A stretch of DNA of 12,458 bases from JACKOD01 sp041591635 (GTDB lineage Bacteria; Pseudomonadota; Gammaproteobacteria; Pseudomonadales; Oleiphilaceae): NCBI GenBank assembly GCA_041591635.1, contig JBFHRO010000090.1:1-12458 (forward strand). Reading direction: 5' to 3'. Shown here one piece after another: positions 5,899 to 12,458 of the stretch. The first letter of the stretch is position 1. Every line of letters begins with the position of its first letter. Position numbers and translations under genes: made by a program. The notes under the pieces are model-generated. The model was not told the DNA's origin. It searched no databases and saw only the letters and a list, made by a program, of their open reading frames with translations.

Positions 5899-6183
5899 TC
5901 AGTCACCCTCATAAAATTTTTGCTCGGCTTTGGTCGCCTTTCTCGCGGAAATAATGCGAATAACCGCTCCGTCATGTCGCTCACAATGGCAAACCAAGAG
6001 GAGATTCGATTCGTTACTGCGACCAAGTAGCAGAAAGCGATCTTCTTCTAGTTGCGAGCCCTCATCGTCATAAAACTGAATGGCGTACTCATCGAAGAAA
6101 ACAGATTTAGCCTCTTCGAAAGTAACTCCATGCTTTTTTATATTGGATTTGGCCTTGGCTTCATCCCATTCAAACTTAATCAT
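5899..6183 (-). CDS. brnT: BrnT toxin (RelE-fold ribonuclease)
   Basis: 94 residues, about the normal BrnT length. The opening IKFEWDEAKAKSNIKKHGVTF and the closing RIISARKATKAEQKFYE are hallmark BrnT segments. BrnT is a RelE-like ribonuclease that halts translation and is held in check by BrnA. The frame is intact with no damaging change visible, unlike the ParE-type toxin at 2069-2359. The ATG at 6183 has no ribosome binding site: the predicted -10 box ends seven bases before it, so the message may be leaderless or nearly so. Translation of brnA is probably coupled, the stop and the next start being one base apart. Confidence 0.94.
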   Translation of the reverse strand: MIKFEWDEAKAKSNIKKHGVTFEEAKSVFFDEYAIQFYDDEGSQLEEDRFLLLGRSNESNLLLVCHCERHDGAVIRIISARKATKAEQKFYEGD

Positions 6184-6188
6184 ATGGA

Positions 6189-6217
6189 CATTGTATGTAC
6201 AACAAATGGGATGTCAA
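6189..6217 (-). promoter_or_regulatory. brnTA promoter and operator
   Basis: On the minus strand TTGACA (6217-6212) is followed after 16 bases by TACAAT (6195-6190), a near-consensus sigma-70 promoter. A perfect inverted repeat TTGTA-TG-TACAA (6191-6202) overlaps the -10, where BrnA or a BrnA-BrnT complex could block RNA polymerase. Transcription should start at about the A of the brnT ATG. Confidence 0.72.
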
Positions 6218-6255
6218 CTCCGCCGCGGGCCACATAACGCTTTCCCCTGTAGCGA

Positions 6256-6267
6256 ACAAGTGCCGGA
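6256..6267 (+). repeat. Short match to the GGACAAGTG repeat
   Basis: ACAAGTGCCGGA is identical to 1027-1038 in the first copy of the GGAAACGGACAAGTG repeat. It lies a few bases past the stop of the lipoprotein gene. On its own a 12-base match could be chance. Confidence 0.25.
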
Positions 6268-6269
6268 AG

Positions 6270-7121
6270 TTACTGGCGAAAACCCTCAAGCGCGGCGTAA
6301 TCCTTGAAAAACAGCAGGCGCGCGCCTCCTTTGGTAATTTTTAGCAGTGGCACACCGTTGATGCGCGCCAGCCGCTGTTCCTCGCCTGCATCGCCGTACC
6401 TTTTGCCAGCCAGATACTCGTCAATTTGCTGTTTCGATGGGGGCGCTATCGTTGTCATTCCGTCGTACGAGACAGGGATCTTGTCCATCTGGTTTTTTAT
6501 GTTGGTTCTTCGCTCCGTCGCTGCGGCTGACTTCTCGGCCCAGAAGGCGTCACTCATGTAAGCAGGCAATGTCCCGTCAGCCAGCGGCGTTGCCAGCTGT
6601 TGGGCAAGCACTTTCATGTCCGCGCTTTTCCTTCCTGACCATGTCAGGGGCGGATTGTTTCGTATGTAATCACCCACGGCTTTGTACAGGTCGGCTGCAA
6701 ACGCAGGGTGATCCTTTTCCAGCTCGCTAATCAAAAAGCTGCCAAATGCGTCCAGGTGCACGTCGTCGGTGAGTGCGTACACTTTGGTGTCCGGGTATGC
6801 TTTTACGATTCCTTTTACGGCCGCATCGCGCTCTGCCACTATGTTGCAGAAGTCTTTGTATTCCATTTGATACCAGTCGGTCGTGTCGCATTCTGTGGCA
6901 CGAACATGGATGACAACTTCTCCCGGCGATTGAAACAGGTTGTTCACCTTTTGTTTGTCTTTGGCCGCGTTGGCTGGCGCCTGTGCGTGCGCCTCCAGTG
7001 CTGCTGTTACCGATTCCGGCACAGCAACTACGGATGGAGTGTCATTGCTGCCGCCACCGCCACAGCCGGTCAGGATGGCTGCTATTACCGCAGAAATTGT
7101 ACTGATTGATGCTTGTTTCAT
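6270..7121 (-). CDS. Lipoprotein of unknown function
   Basis: 283 residues from ATG 7121, preceded by GAGG ten bases upstream; the open frame reaches 7169, but starting there would bury the signal peptide. Residues 1-20 end in the lipobox LTGC, followed by GGGGSND, so Cys20 should be lipidated. Without Asp next to the Cys, outer-membrane sorting is expected. Residues 65-165 are the most ordered part: EVVIHVRATEC, YQMEYKDFCNIVAERDAAV, TKVYALTDDVHLDAFGSFL; Cys78 and Cys92 could pair. The rest is helical and charged with a C-terminal strand pair (GVPLLKITKGGARLLFFKDY). I do not recognise the family. It lies upstream of, and in the same direction as, brnTA with an 86-base gap holding the brn promoter, so it is probably transcribed separately. 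A lone TTGACA at 7186-7181 is a possible -35. Confidence 0.85.
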   Translation of the reverse strand: MKQASISTISAVIAAILTGCGGGGSNDTPSVVAVPESVTAALEAHAQAPANAAKDKQKVNNLFQSPGEVVIHVRATECDTTDWYQMEYKDFCNIVAERDAAVKGIVKAYPDTKVYALTDDVHLDAFGSFLISELEKDHPAFAADLYKAVGDYIRNNPPLTWSGRKSADMKVLAQQLATPLADGTLPAYMSDAFWAEKSAAATERRTNIKNQMDKIPVSYDGMTTIAPPSKQQIDEYLAGKRYGDAGEEQRLARINGVPLLKITKGGARLLFFKDYAALEGFRQ

Positions 7122-7278
7122 TTTTTGCTGCCTCTTACTGGTGTGATTTGGTTGTACTGATCGTCTCACGGATTTTTGCGTGTCAAGGGCGGATCAGGCT
7201 TGCAGCCATAAAATTGTCGTAGCTGCCCCATCGCCACAGCCACCCGTGCTGGCCGGCACAACGACAACAAAGGAGATC

Positions 7279-7422
7279 ATGTCGGTTTTAGTCATGGGGT
7301 TACCTGCACCTGTTTCGATGAATGAACAGGCACAGTCTATCGAAGTGGCACCAGCCAAATCCCTTTTGGCAAGCTTGCCAAATGGACGGGAGAGTACTGG
7401 CAAAGATGGCAAGGTTCGCTAG
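7279..7422 (+). CDS. Doubtful 47-aa ORF with strong ribosome binding site
   Basis: ATG 7279 is preceded by AAAGGAGATC, an almost ideal Shine-Dalgarno with a slightly short spacer. The frame encodes 47 residues beginning MSVLVMGLPAPVSMNEQAQ and ends at TAG directly at the base of a hairpin. The product has no recognisable domain and part of it (LLASLP) is simply the translated palindrome at 7365-7382. It could be a small real gene, a regulatory leader ORF, or an accident in a repeat-derived spacer. Confidence 0.25.
   Translation: MSVLVMGLPAPVSMNEQAQSIEVAPAKSLLASLPNGRESTGKDGKVR
7365..7382. repeat. Palindrome TTTGGCAAGCTTGCCAAA, copy 2
   Basis: A perfect 18-base palindrome containing the same TGGCAAGCTTGCCA as 2812-2825, again with AAATCCC just upstream (here the palindrome's first T directly follows AAATCCCT). 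See the first copy. Confidence 0.6.
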
Positions 7423-7449
7423 GCTGAAGCTATCGCTCGCGCTTCGGCC
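7422..7449 (+). terminator. Hairpin after the small ORF
   Basis: GGCTGAAGC (7422-7430) pairs with GCTTCGGCC (7441-7449) over nine positions including one G-T pair, with a 10-base loop. It starts at the last base of the small ORF's stop codon. No T-run follows, so as a terminator it is only a candidate. Confidence 0.3.
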
Positions 7450-7539
7450 ATCGCCCTGCGGATAGATCATTCATGACGCCTAGCGTGCGACAGTCCGGGC
7501 AAAACATACGAGCCTGCACAACTTCCACAAGAGGTCTTC

Positions 7540-9012
7540 ATGGATTTCGGCAACCGTACCTTTGCATGGTTGAACTTAGTCAATTACATACTGCTATGTT
7601 TCGCGCTGATCGTTGCATTGACGTGGGTAAACAATACCTGGTTTTACGAAGCAAAGGACATTTCCGTCAAGGAGTTTCAGGGGCACTATCTGTCGCTACT
7701 GGATGAGATGTTTTCGCAGTGCCTCAAACAAAACACCTCAGACCTGTGTGAGCAGCAGTTGACGCAGGTGATTCAGCAGGCCAAACCCAAAGGCGTTCTC
7801 ACCTTGACTCGCGCCGGTCAACCGGTCGAAATACTGAACAACCAGTATTACAGCGATCAGCGATCTATAGTTACCACAGATCGCACGCTTGGCCAGTCTC
7901 CAGATTTACTCACCCTGACCTACGCCCAGCATTCATCGCCGGTAATTTGGCTAAGTGTGGTGCGTAGTATCACTTTCTCTGCTGCAGACCACTGGGAAAA
8001 ATGGAACGATGCCGACTACTGGGATTTTGTTTTAAACATCGCCATACCTCGCAGCCGGCCTTTCTGGTTTTTTTGCGGCCTGATCATTTGTACAGCCGTA
8101 CTGAATTTCTTGCGATTCAGAGAACTCCGAAGCCTGTATGAGAACGCCAAGGTCACGGAGCATCGCTTGGTAGAGAAGCTGCAACGGGTTCAGGCAGAAG
8201 CCAATGCCGCATTTGAAAGCAACGAAACACTCAGCCATGCGCTTAAAGAACACAGCTCCACCATCGAGAAAACCACCATGGAACTCATGCAGAAGCAGCA
8301 GGAGCTGCATGAATGGCAGGCAAAAAACCCTCAGACCGATACCGTTGCTGCCGGCGAGCAATCCAAAGACGATAAACCACATTTGGTAATCGACAACAGC
8401 CAGCAGAAACACGCAAAAGCGCTGAGCCATGAAATTCATCGACTTAAAACCAAACTTGAAAATGCCGGCGAAGAAACCGCCAAGCTTATTCAGGCCCGCA
8501 ATAGCGCTCAGCATGAACTTGATAACAAACGAGCCTACGTGGCGGAACTCAAGAAACAGCTCGAGGCGGCAGAAAAACGTACCTCAAAACTGGAACCCAA
8601 AGCCGGCGACGATGTTGGCTGGCGTAAAAAGCTCTTCAAGGCCTTTTTGCACAACCCCAAAGTGCAAACCGCCAGCAAGCAAACCAAGGTCAATTCGGGC
8701 AGGCATCACAGCAGCGACTTTGTGGCATTGGTGGCCGAAGCGATTGCCTCTTATCCCGAGTTATCGGCAATCGCCGAATCGGTCACCTCAATCGCTTATA
8801 ACCCCAAGAAACGTGGACAGGCCGATGTTACGGTAGACGGCAAGAAAAATCGGTTTGTGCTCAACATTTATGATGATGGCGACGAGGGTTTCGGGGCTCA
8901 AATTCTCTTAAGCGCGCAAAAGGAATGGGAGGCTATCATTGAGGCAAAATGCCTTATCGAAACCGTCAGTCGATTCAAACATCTGACCCTTAACGACCGG
9001 CTGGCTGTTTGA
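7540..9012 (+). CDS. Two-TM receptor-like coiled-coil protein with unassigned C-terminal domain
   Basis: 490 residues; ATG 7540 follows AGAGGT. Two membrane segments are clear: residues about 11-30 (LNLVNYILLCFALIVALTWV) and 174-192 (FWFFCGLIICTAVLNFLRF). Between them lie about 140 residues expected in the periplasm, with a Cys61/Cys70 pair. After the second segment comes a cytoplasmic coiled coil (about 195-255 and 288-350), broken by a polar linker. Residues about 390-490 form a separate alpha/beta domain (DFVALVAEAIASYPELSAIAE, then ADVTVDGKKNRFVLNIYDD, then a long helix). The plan is that of a transmembrane sensor such as a chemoreceptor or histidine kinase, but no HAMP, kinase, GGDEF or MCP signature is visible, so input and output are unknown. 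It ends 65 bases from the convergent helicase gene. A structural or envelope role is an alternative. Confidence 0.85.
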   Translation: MDFGNRTFAWLNLVNYILLCFALIVALTWVNNTWFYEAKDISVKEFQGHYLSLLDEMFSQCLKQNTSDLCEQQLTQVIQQAKPKGVLTLTRAGQPVEILNNQYYSDQRSIVTTDRTLGQSPDLLTLTYAQHSSPVIWLSVVRSITFSAADHWEKWNDADYWDFVLNIAIPRSRPFWFFCGLIICTAVLNFLRFRELRSLYENAKVTEHRLVEKLQRVQAEANAAFESNETLSHALKEHSSTIEKTTMELMQKQQELHEWQAKNPQTDTVAAGEQSKDDKPHLVIDNSQQKHAKALSHEIHRLKTKLENAGEETAKLIQARNSAQHELDNKRAYVAELKKQLEAAEKRTSKLEPKAGDDVGWRKKLFKAFLHNPKVQTASKQTKVNSGRHHSSDFVALVAEAIASYPELSAIAESVTSIAYNPKKRGQADVTVDGKKNRFVLNIYDDGDEGFGAQILLSAQKEWEAIIEAKCLIETVSRFKHLTLNDRLAV

Positions 9013-9037
9013 CCACTGGCCGCCAGTACCCATATGC

Positions 9038-9061
9038 CCGGCCAGCCCGGAATTTGGCCGG
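9038..9061. terminator. Hairpin between convergent genes
   Basis: CCGGCCA (9038-9044) and TGGCCGG (9055-9061) form a seven-base GC-rich stem with a 10-base loop in the 65 bases between the two converging stop codons. A smaller hairpin, ACTGG-CCG-CCAGT, sits at 9015-9027. Position suggests shared termination, but neither has a T-run. Confidence 0.35.
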
Positions 9062-9077
9062 CACGGGGCACCTGCCC

Positions 9078-12023
9078 TCACACCAACTGGCTTTTCAGTG
9101 CACAGAGAATCTCCTGCTCGACAACCGTCAGGCGCGCGCCGATCTTTGCAGGTTTGGCCTTTATCAGGCGCTGCAGGTTGCACAGCCATTTCAAGTCAGC
9201 CGCATCACCGGGCGGCAGGGCATCGGCATAGCGCTCGGCCTGTTCCAGATCGCCCGCCAGGCGCCAGTTGCGAGCGGCTCCTTCGGGCTTGCCGGCTGCA
9301 AGAAAAGCCGGGGCGGCCTCGGCGTGGCGACCCAGGACTTCAAGCACCCGGCCGCTAACCAGGGGGTCGGGTGAATCAATTTTGCCGTACACCGCTTCCA
9401 GTCCAGCGTTGTCCGGATAGGCATCGAAGTTTTCGAGCATGCAGCTAACGGCTCTAAGTCGGGCTGCTCGGGCTTCGTGTTGGGTGTTGCCGATAAACCC
9501 GGTGAGTTGCAGCCAGCCCTCAACATGGCCATCAAACGCCTTGGCAGTTTCGGCATTGCTGGCGGCGAGCTCGATGCCGTGGCGCAGTTGCTGGGCAACA
9601 CCCTGCATTGCTTCTTTCAGCCAGCTGATCTTGCCACGACAGCGGGCAATGCACTCCAGCATGGCCACCGGACTGGTGTGGCGGTTTTCCAGCCAGTCGG
9701 CAAAGGCATTGAAGCAATCCAGGCTTTGGTTGCCAGAAGCAGGCAGCAAGTCAGTCACTGCCTGGCGCAGCTCCGCCTTCTCCACCCCGGCGGGTACGCC
9801 CTGCACCAGCAGCCGTGTCGCAATGCGCCGCAATGCATCTTCGGCGTCGCGGCGAACACTGGCGCCAATCCGGGTATCCGGATGCGGGCCGGTACGAAAC
9901 AGGCGCACGGCCTGAAGCGCCCGATGAAAGGCCCGTCGTGGTCGCTCGCCTACCAGCGCCAACGCCTCGCGGGTTCGGGTTATCACGCGCTCTTCGAGCG
10001 ACAGATTTACCTCGGCAAAGCTGGCCCCCAGATCTTCAAGCTCGTAGGGAACCAGGCAGTCTTGGCCCAGCAGCCGCCGCGACCACTCCACCACCGCGGA
10101 GGTGGGGCAAGTATCGATAAACGCCAGCGTTTCGGTCGCCCGGCTGATCACCACGCGCAGCTGATCAATCATCACGCGGGCTTCCTGCGCATCCAGCGCG
10201 CTGCTGCCTGCACCTATAACGCTTTCGATCTTCGCCAGCGCCTGGCCGGGGTTGAGCACCACCACGGTTTGATACTCCAGCCCCTTGACCTCGCAGGGGA
10301 GCATCACCAGATCACGAACCGCATCAGGCAGCCAGGTGACATCGTCATCGGGGCAGAGCACCACCACGCCTTCAAGCTCATCCATCGCCGCCAGAAATTC
10401 CGCCAGTGCCTCGACAGAATCGCAGACGGTATGGACGAGTTGCGCTTCCACCGCCAGACTGTTGGCACGGCGGCTTTGCTTGCCGGGGCGATGGCCTTTT
10501 TGCAGCGAAGCATAGATGTCAGAGGCCCGGTCAACCACCGCCGCAATTTTGGCCGGACAGCGCAAATTTTCATCAAGCTGGAATTTTTTCGGCCCACCCA
10601 GGCGCGCGCCCACCAGCCCGTTAAGGGCCCCCCAGTCGAACCCCGAGGGGCGCACGGTTTGCCCTTCGTCACCGGCGATCAGAAGCCTGGGGGCACAGCC
10701 CCGACGCGCGCCTATGGCACGGCACAGTTCGACCAGCACCCTCGCCTCCAGCAGCGTCAAGTCCTGAACCTCGTCAATCACTATCCGGTCAAAATCGAGC
10801 AATCCCTCCGGCACCTGCCCTTTGAGCAAGTTACTGATGGCTTGCCGGGCGGCCTGCAACTCGGGAAACGCCGCATGCAGCAACCGGGGTTTATCCAGGC
10901 CCTTGAACAGATTCAGCAAGGCAAGCACGGCTGGCTCGTCGAGGTCCTGATTGCTGGTGCGCAACTGGTGATAGTCGGTATCACTGAGGCAAGTCGCCAC
11001 TGGGGTGTTTGCCATGGCGCAGCGGGTGGCGATTCGCCCGAAAAGAAAGGCGCGCACTTCGCAGAATAACGAGGCTTCCCGTCCCTTCCAGGGCCCCAGG
11101 AGGTTGGCATGGATGGCGCCCGTTTCGACGGCGAATGCCTCGCGACTTTCGCGCAGGGTCAGGCGCCGGATGTCGGTGGCACACAATTCACCCAGCAGGG
11201 TAAGAAAATCCCGTGCCTCGACACTCACACTGGCCGGGGCAAACGAATCCAGATGAGCCTTGGCTTGCTGAGCCAGTTCAACCGACCAGGTGAGGTACAG
11301 CACGCGCTCATTGGCCCGGGTTTCAATCGCCCGCCACAATACTGTGGTTTTGCCCGAACCGGGCCGACCCTGAATCACGCGAATCGGATCTATGGCGTTG
11401 ACAAACGACAGCTGGCCCTGAGTCCAGGGGCTGTCAGCGGTGCCGGAATCCGCCAACTCCTGCTGATTGAACTCAAAATACTCATCAAGCCCACGACTGT
11501 TTAACGTGCTATGGTCATCGTGATGCCGAATCGCCTGAATGACGATTTCACCTTCGCCCAGATCCAGGTGTTTTACCGGCCCATTGCCTTTTGGCGCCCA
11601 CCACAAATAGTACTGCATGCCATTGCTGCCGCCCCCCAGAGGCGAGCGCAGCCAGCCCTTGTTGTCTTCACCGCGGCAGCCCTTCACCGTAGAGGTACGC
11701 CCGTGCGCCGCCAATTGCTTGAGCACCATGGTCAGGCGCTTGCCAAGCTGCTGCTTGCTATCACAGGCTTGCAACTGATCCAGCACTTGCGCATCAACCC
11801 GCAACGGGTGTTTAAGCGGCCCAAACCGGGTTTGCGTGGCGGTGGCGAGGGCATCGCCCGTGGGCATCAGGGTGCCTTGTGCCTCGCGGCCTTGATCAAG
11901 CCCCTGCTCCTCTTGCCGCACCGCCTGGTTGATGGCCTGTGACAAGTGGGAACCCGGCAGCGCCGCAACCTTTGGCGTTGCATGGCTGTGACAGATCGAA
12001 GTGCTGCTCATCAGTGCGTTCAT
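9078..12023 (-). CDS. SF1 (UvrD/Rep-like) helicase with RelE-like N-terminal domain and helical-repeat tail
   Basis: 981 residues; ATG 12023 has GAGGG ten bases upstream. SF1 motifs in order: Walker A GRPGSGKTT (219-227), motif II IDEVQD (416-421), motif III LLIAGDEGQTVRPSGFDW (447-464), motif IV-like LDENLRCP (483-490), motif V VKGLEYQTVVVL (579-590), motif VI VVISRATETL (624-633). The ATPase should be active and belong to the UvrD/Rep/PcrA group, which moves 3'-5' on nucleic acid. Residues about 70-173 (LGKRLTMVLKQLAAHGR, MQYYLWW, VIQAIRHHDD) look like the RelE/ParE-fold domain found before the helicase core in some bacterial UvrD-like proteins. Residues about 680-981 are helical, with TPR-like repeats near 895-935 (HAEAAPAFLAAGKPEGAARN), as in TRANK-type helicases. 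The first 65 residues look disordered. Role unknown; a part in RNA or DNA quality control or phage defence is conjecture. Confidence 0.9.
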   Translation of the reverse strand: MNALMSSTSICHSHATPKVAALPGSHLSQAINQAVRQEEQGLDQGREAQGTLMPTGDALATATQTRFGPLKHPLRVDAQVLDQLQACDSKQQLGKRLTMVLKQLAAHGRTSTVKGCRGEDNKGWLRSPLGGGSNGMQYYLWWAPKGNGPVKHLDLGEGEIVIQAIRHHDDHSTLNSRGLDEYFEFNQQELADSGTADSPWTQGQLSFVNAIDPIRVIQGRPGSGKTTVLWRAIETRANERVLYLTWSVELAQQAKAHLDSFAPASVSVEARDFLTLLGELCATDIRRLTLRESREAFAVETGAIHANLLGPWKGREASLFCEVRAFLFGRIATRCAMANTPVATCLSDTDYHQLRTSNQDLDEPAVLALLNLFKGLDKPRLLHAAFPELQAARQAISNLLKGQVPEGLLDFDRIVIDEVQDLTLLEARVLVELCRAIGARRGCAPRLLIAGDEGQTVRPSGFDWGALNGLVGARLGGPKKFQLDENLRCPAKIAAVVDRASDIYASLQKGHRPGKQSRRANSLAVEAQLVHTVCDSVEALAEFLAAMDELEGVVVLCPDDDVTWLPDAVRDLVMLPCEVKGLEYQTVVVLNPGQALAKIESVIGAGSSALDAQEARVMIDQLRVVISRATETLAFIDTCPTSAVVEWSRRLLGQDCLVPYELEDLGASFAEVNLSLEERVITRTREALALVGERPRRAFHRALQAVRLFRTGPHPDTRIGASVRRDAEDALRRIATRLLVQGVPAGVEKAELRQAVTDLLPASGNQSLDCFNAFADWLENRHTSPVAMLECIARCRGKISWLKEAMQGVAQQLRHGIELAASNAETAKAFDGHVEGWLQLTGFIGNTQHEARAARLRAVSCMLENFDAYPDNAGLEAVYGKIDSPDPLVSGRVLEVLGRHAEAAPAFLAAGKPEGAARNWRLAGDLEQAERYADALPPGDAADLKWLCNLQRLIKAKPAKIGARLTVVEQEILCALKSQLV

Positions 12024-12193
12024 GCTGTTTCATCCCTCGGGCAACTGCCCGTTCAACGGTAACTGGTGTCAAATCGCAGGCAACGGGTTTCAGGCCCGGC
12101 ACTGCCGACGGTTGTTGATTGCCTGTACCTGCCGGGGCGATGGCGGGTGGTTCAACCAACGACCGGCTAACGATAACGCTGCAAAGGGCGGCG

Positions 12194-12215
12194 GGAAACG
12201 GACAAGTGGGGGACA
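12194..12215 (+). repeat. Intergenic 22-base repeat, copy 2 (GGAAACGGACAAGTG...)
   Basis: GGAAACGGACAAGTG (12194-12208) followed by GGGGACA matches 1019-1040 at 20 of 22 positions, on the same strand. It lies about 170 bases upstream of the helicase start codon. Confidence 0.5.
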
Positions 12216-12237
12216 TGGGAGATAAGGCCGTTGGCGT

Positions 12238-12261
12238 GCGCCGGGCGATCGGCCCGGGCGC
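12238..12261. terminator. GC-only hairpin between ORF tail and helicase
   Basis: GCGCCGGGC (12238-12246) pairs with GCCCGGGCGC (12252-12261) over nine G-C pairs with one bulged G and a loop GATCG. It lies 16 bases past the stop codon of the minus-strand ORF at the right edge, where a terminator would be expected, but a T-run is missing. Confidence 0.35.
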
Positions 12262-12276
12262 AAACGTCAACCGGCT

Positions 12277-12458
12277 CTACTCGCCCCGGGAGCCAACGAA
12301 GTCCGTTAGCCTTTGCACCAGGGGGTGGAGCTCGGCAACCTCGCGAATGCTTACCTTAAGTGCCGCCTCGCCACGCCCCAGGCCCGGACTCTGATAGGTA
12401 TTGCTGTGGCGGCCGCGCAATTCGGGGAAATATTCTGCCTCCTCCGGTATCGGCATGC
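12277..12458 (-). CDS. C-terminal part of an unidentified protein (partial at right edge)
   Basis: The frame is open from the right edge to TAG at 12277-12279. The visible 59 residues run MPIPEEAEYFPELRGRH, then SNTYQSPGLGRGEAALKVS, ending in a helix (IREVAELHPLVQRLTDFVG). An ATG at 12456 would start a complete 59-residue protein, but its upstream sequence is out of view, so tail of a longer protein and small whole protein are both open. No family recognised. It reads in the same direction as the helicase, 253 bases upstream of it. Confidence 0.45.
   Translation of the reverse strand, partial: MPIPEEAEYFPELRGRHSNTYQSPGLGRGEAALKVSIREVAELHPLVQRLTDFVGSRGE

Larger units (their letters stand above)
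7122..7539. other. Intergenic gap between divergent genes
   Basis: This 418-base gap holds the ribosome binding site of the lipoprotein gene, a doubtful 47-aa ORF (7279-7422), an 18-base palindrome (7365-7382) and a strong hairpin (7422-7449). The last 90 bases before the receptor-like gene carry no clear promoter. No RNA gene is evident. Confidence 0.5.
12024..12276. other. Gap upstream of the helicase gene
   Basis: These 253 bases hold the second copy of the GGAAACGGACAAGTG repeat and a GC-rich hairpin (12238-12261), both listed separately. TTGACG on the minus strand near 12265-12270 could be a -35, but no matching -10 is convincing. No gene is seen. Confidence 0.45.

Noticed and set aside
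6236..6273. Second attC-like site just after the lipoprotein stop (GTAAC ... GTTATG)
   Set aside because: Outer GTAAC/GTTA and a short TTCC/GGAA arm are present, but inner GTT/AAC boxes and a proper stem are missing, and the length is too short.
7194..7295. Possible 33-aa minus-strand lipoprotein (MTKTDMISFVVVV ... GGC)
   Set aside because: The lipobox lacks the required Leu-type residue, the ribosome binding site is weak, and a partial likeness to the lipoprotein's Gly-rich start nearby does not extend beyond a few bases.
8032..8514. 160-codon minus-strand frame inside the receptor-like gene
   Set aside because: Hydrophobic translation is just the complement of the coiled-coil codons; no start signal, and the plus frame is clearly structured.
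9477..11069. 530-codon open frame on the plus strand inside the helicase gene
   Set aside because: It is the antisense shadow of a GC-rich coding region: no ribosome binding site, composition dominated by His/Gln/Arg/Pro/Ala, and the opposite frame carries all SF1 helicase motifs.
7540..12023. Receptor-like protein and helicase as a two-gene defence system
   Set aside because: They converge rather than form an operon, share no regulatory element, and nothing but adjacency links them.

Overview
The window reads as accessory-rich chromosomal DNA of a gammaproteobacterium. A Cellvibrio-like marine or soil relative is possible, but there is no rRNA or other marker gene, so this rests on gene style alone (an RmuC-type N-terminus, plain sigma-70 promoters, AGGAG-type ribosome binding sites, an orphan SBP_bac_3 protein) and is only an inference. 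All gene identities come from reading the translations; no database search was run.

Left part (1-2030): the 5' half of an rmuC-like gene runs off the left edge on the minus strand. A 430-base gap separates it from a divergently read gene for a secreted protein of unknown function. Next (2069-2647) is a minus-strand toxin-antitoxin module. Its RHH antitoxin is intact, but its ParE/RelE-type toxin carries two in-frame stop codons and is a pseudogene. The 400 bases before tetR are dense in structure: the antitoxin operator palindrome, an attC-like integron recombination hairpin, a 14-base palindrome that recurs 4.5 kb away, a four-copy 15-base repeat, and a promoter with an operator-like palindrome.

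Middle part (3023-7121): a TetR-family repressor gene is followed by a GXWXG/DUF4334-domain gene, and both have the same kind of GAATGAA-type inverted repeat upstream, suggesting a small autoregulated unit. An orphan periplasmic SBP_bac_3 protein follows. Then, on the minus strand, come an intact brnTA toxin-antitoxin operon with a recognisable promoter and operator, and a lipoprotein of unknown function.

Right part (7279-12458): after a structured gap with a doubtful 47-aa ORF comes a two-TM receptor-like protein with a periplasmic domain, a long cytoplasmic coiled coil and an unassigned C-terminal domain. Convergent to it is a 981-aa SF1 (UvrD/Rep-like) helicase with an apparent RelE/ParE-like N-terminal domain and a helical-repeat C-terminus. 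The tail of another minus-strand ORF enters from the right edge.

The observations most worth following are the doubly broken parE beside a live antitoxin, the attC-like site next to that module, the RelE-like domain on the helicase, the receptor-like protein with an unknown output domain, and two families of short intergenic repeats (TGGCAAGCTTGCCA and GGAAACGGACAAGTG). I did not find a clear multi-gene system that I could call new.
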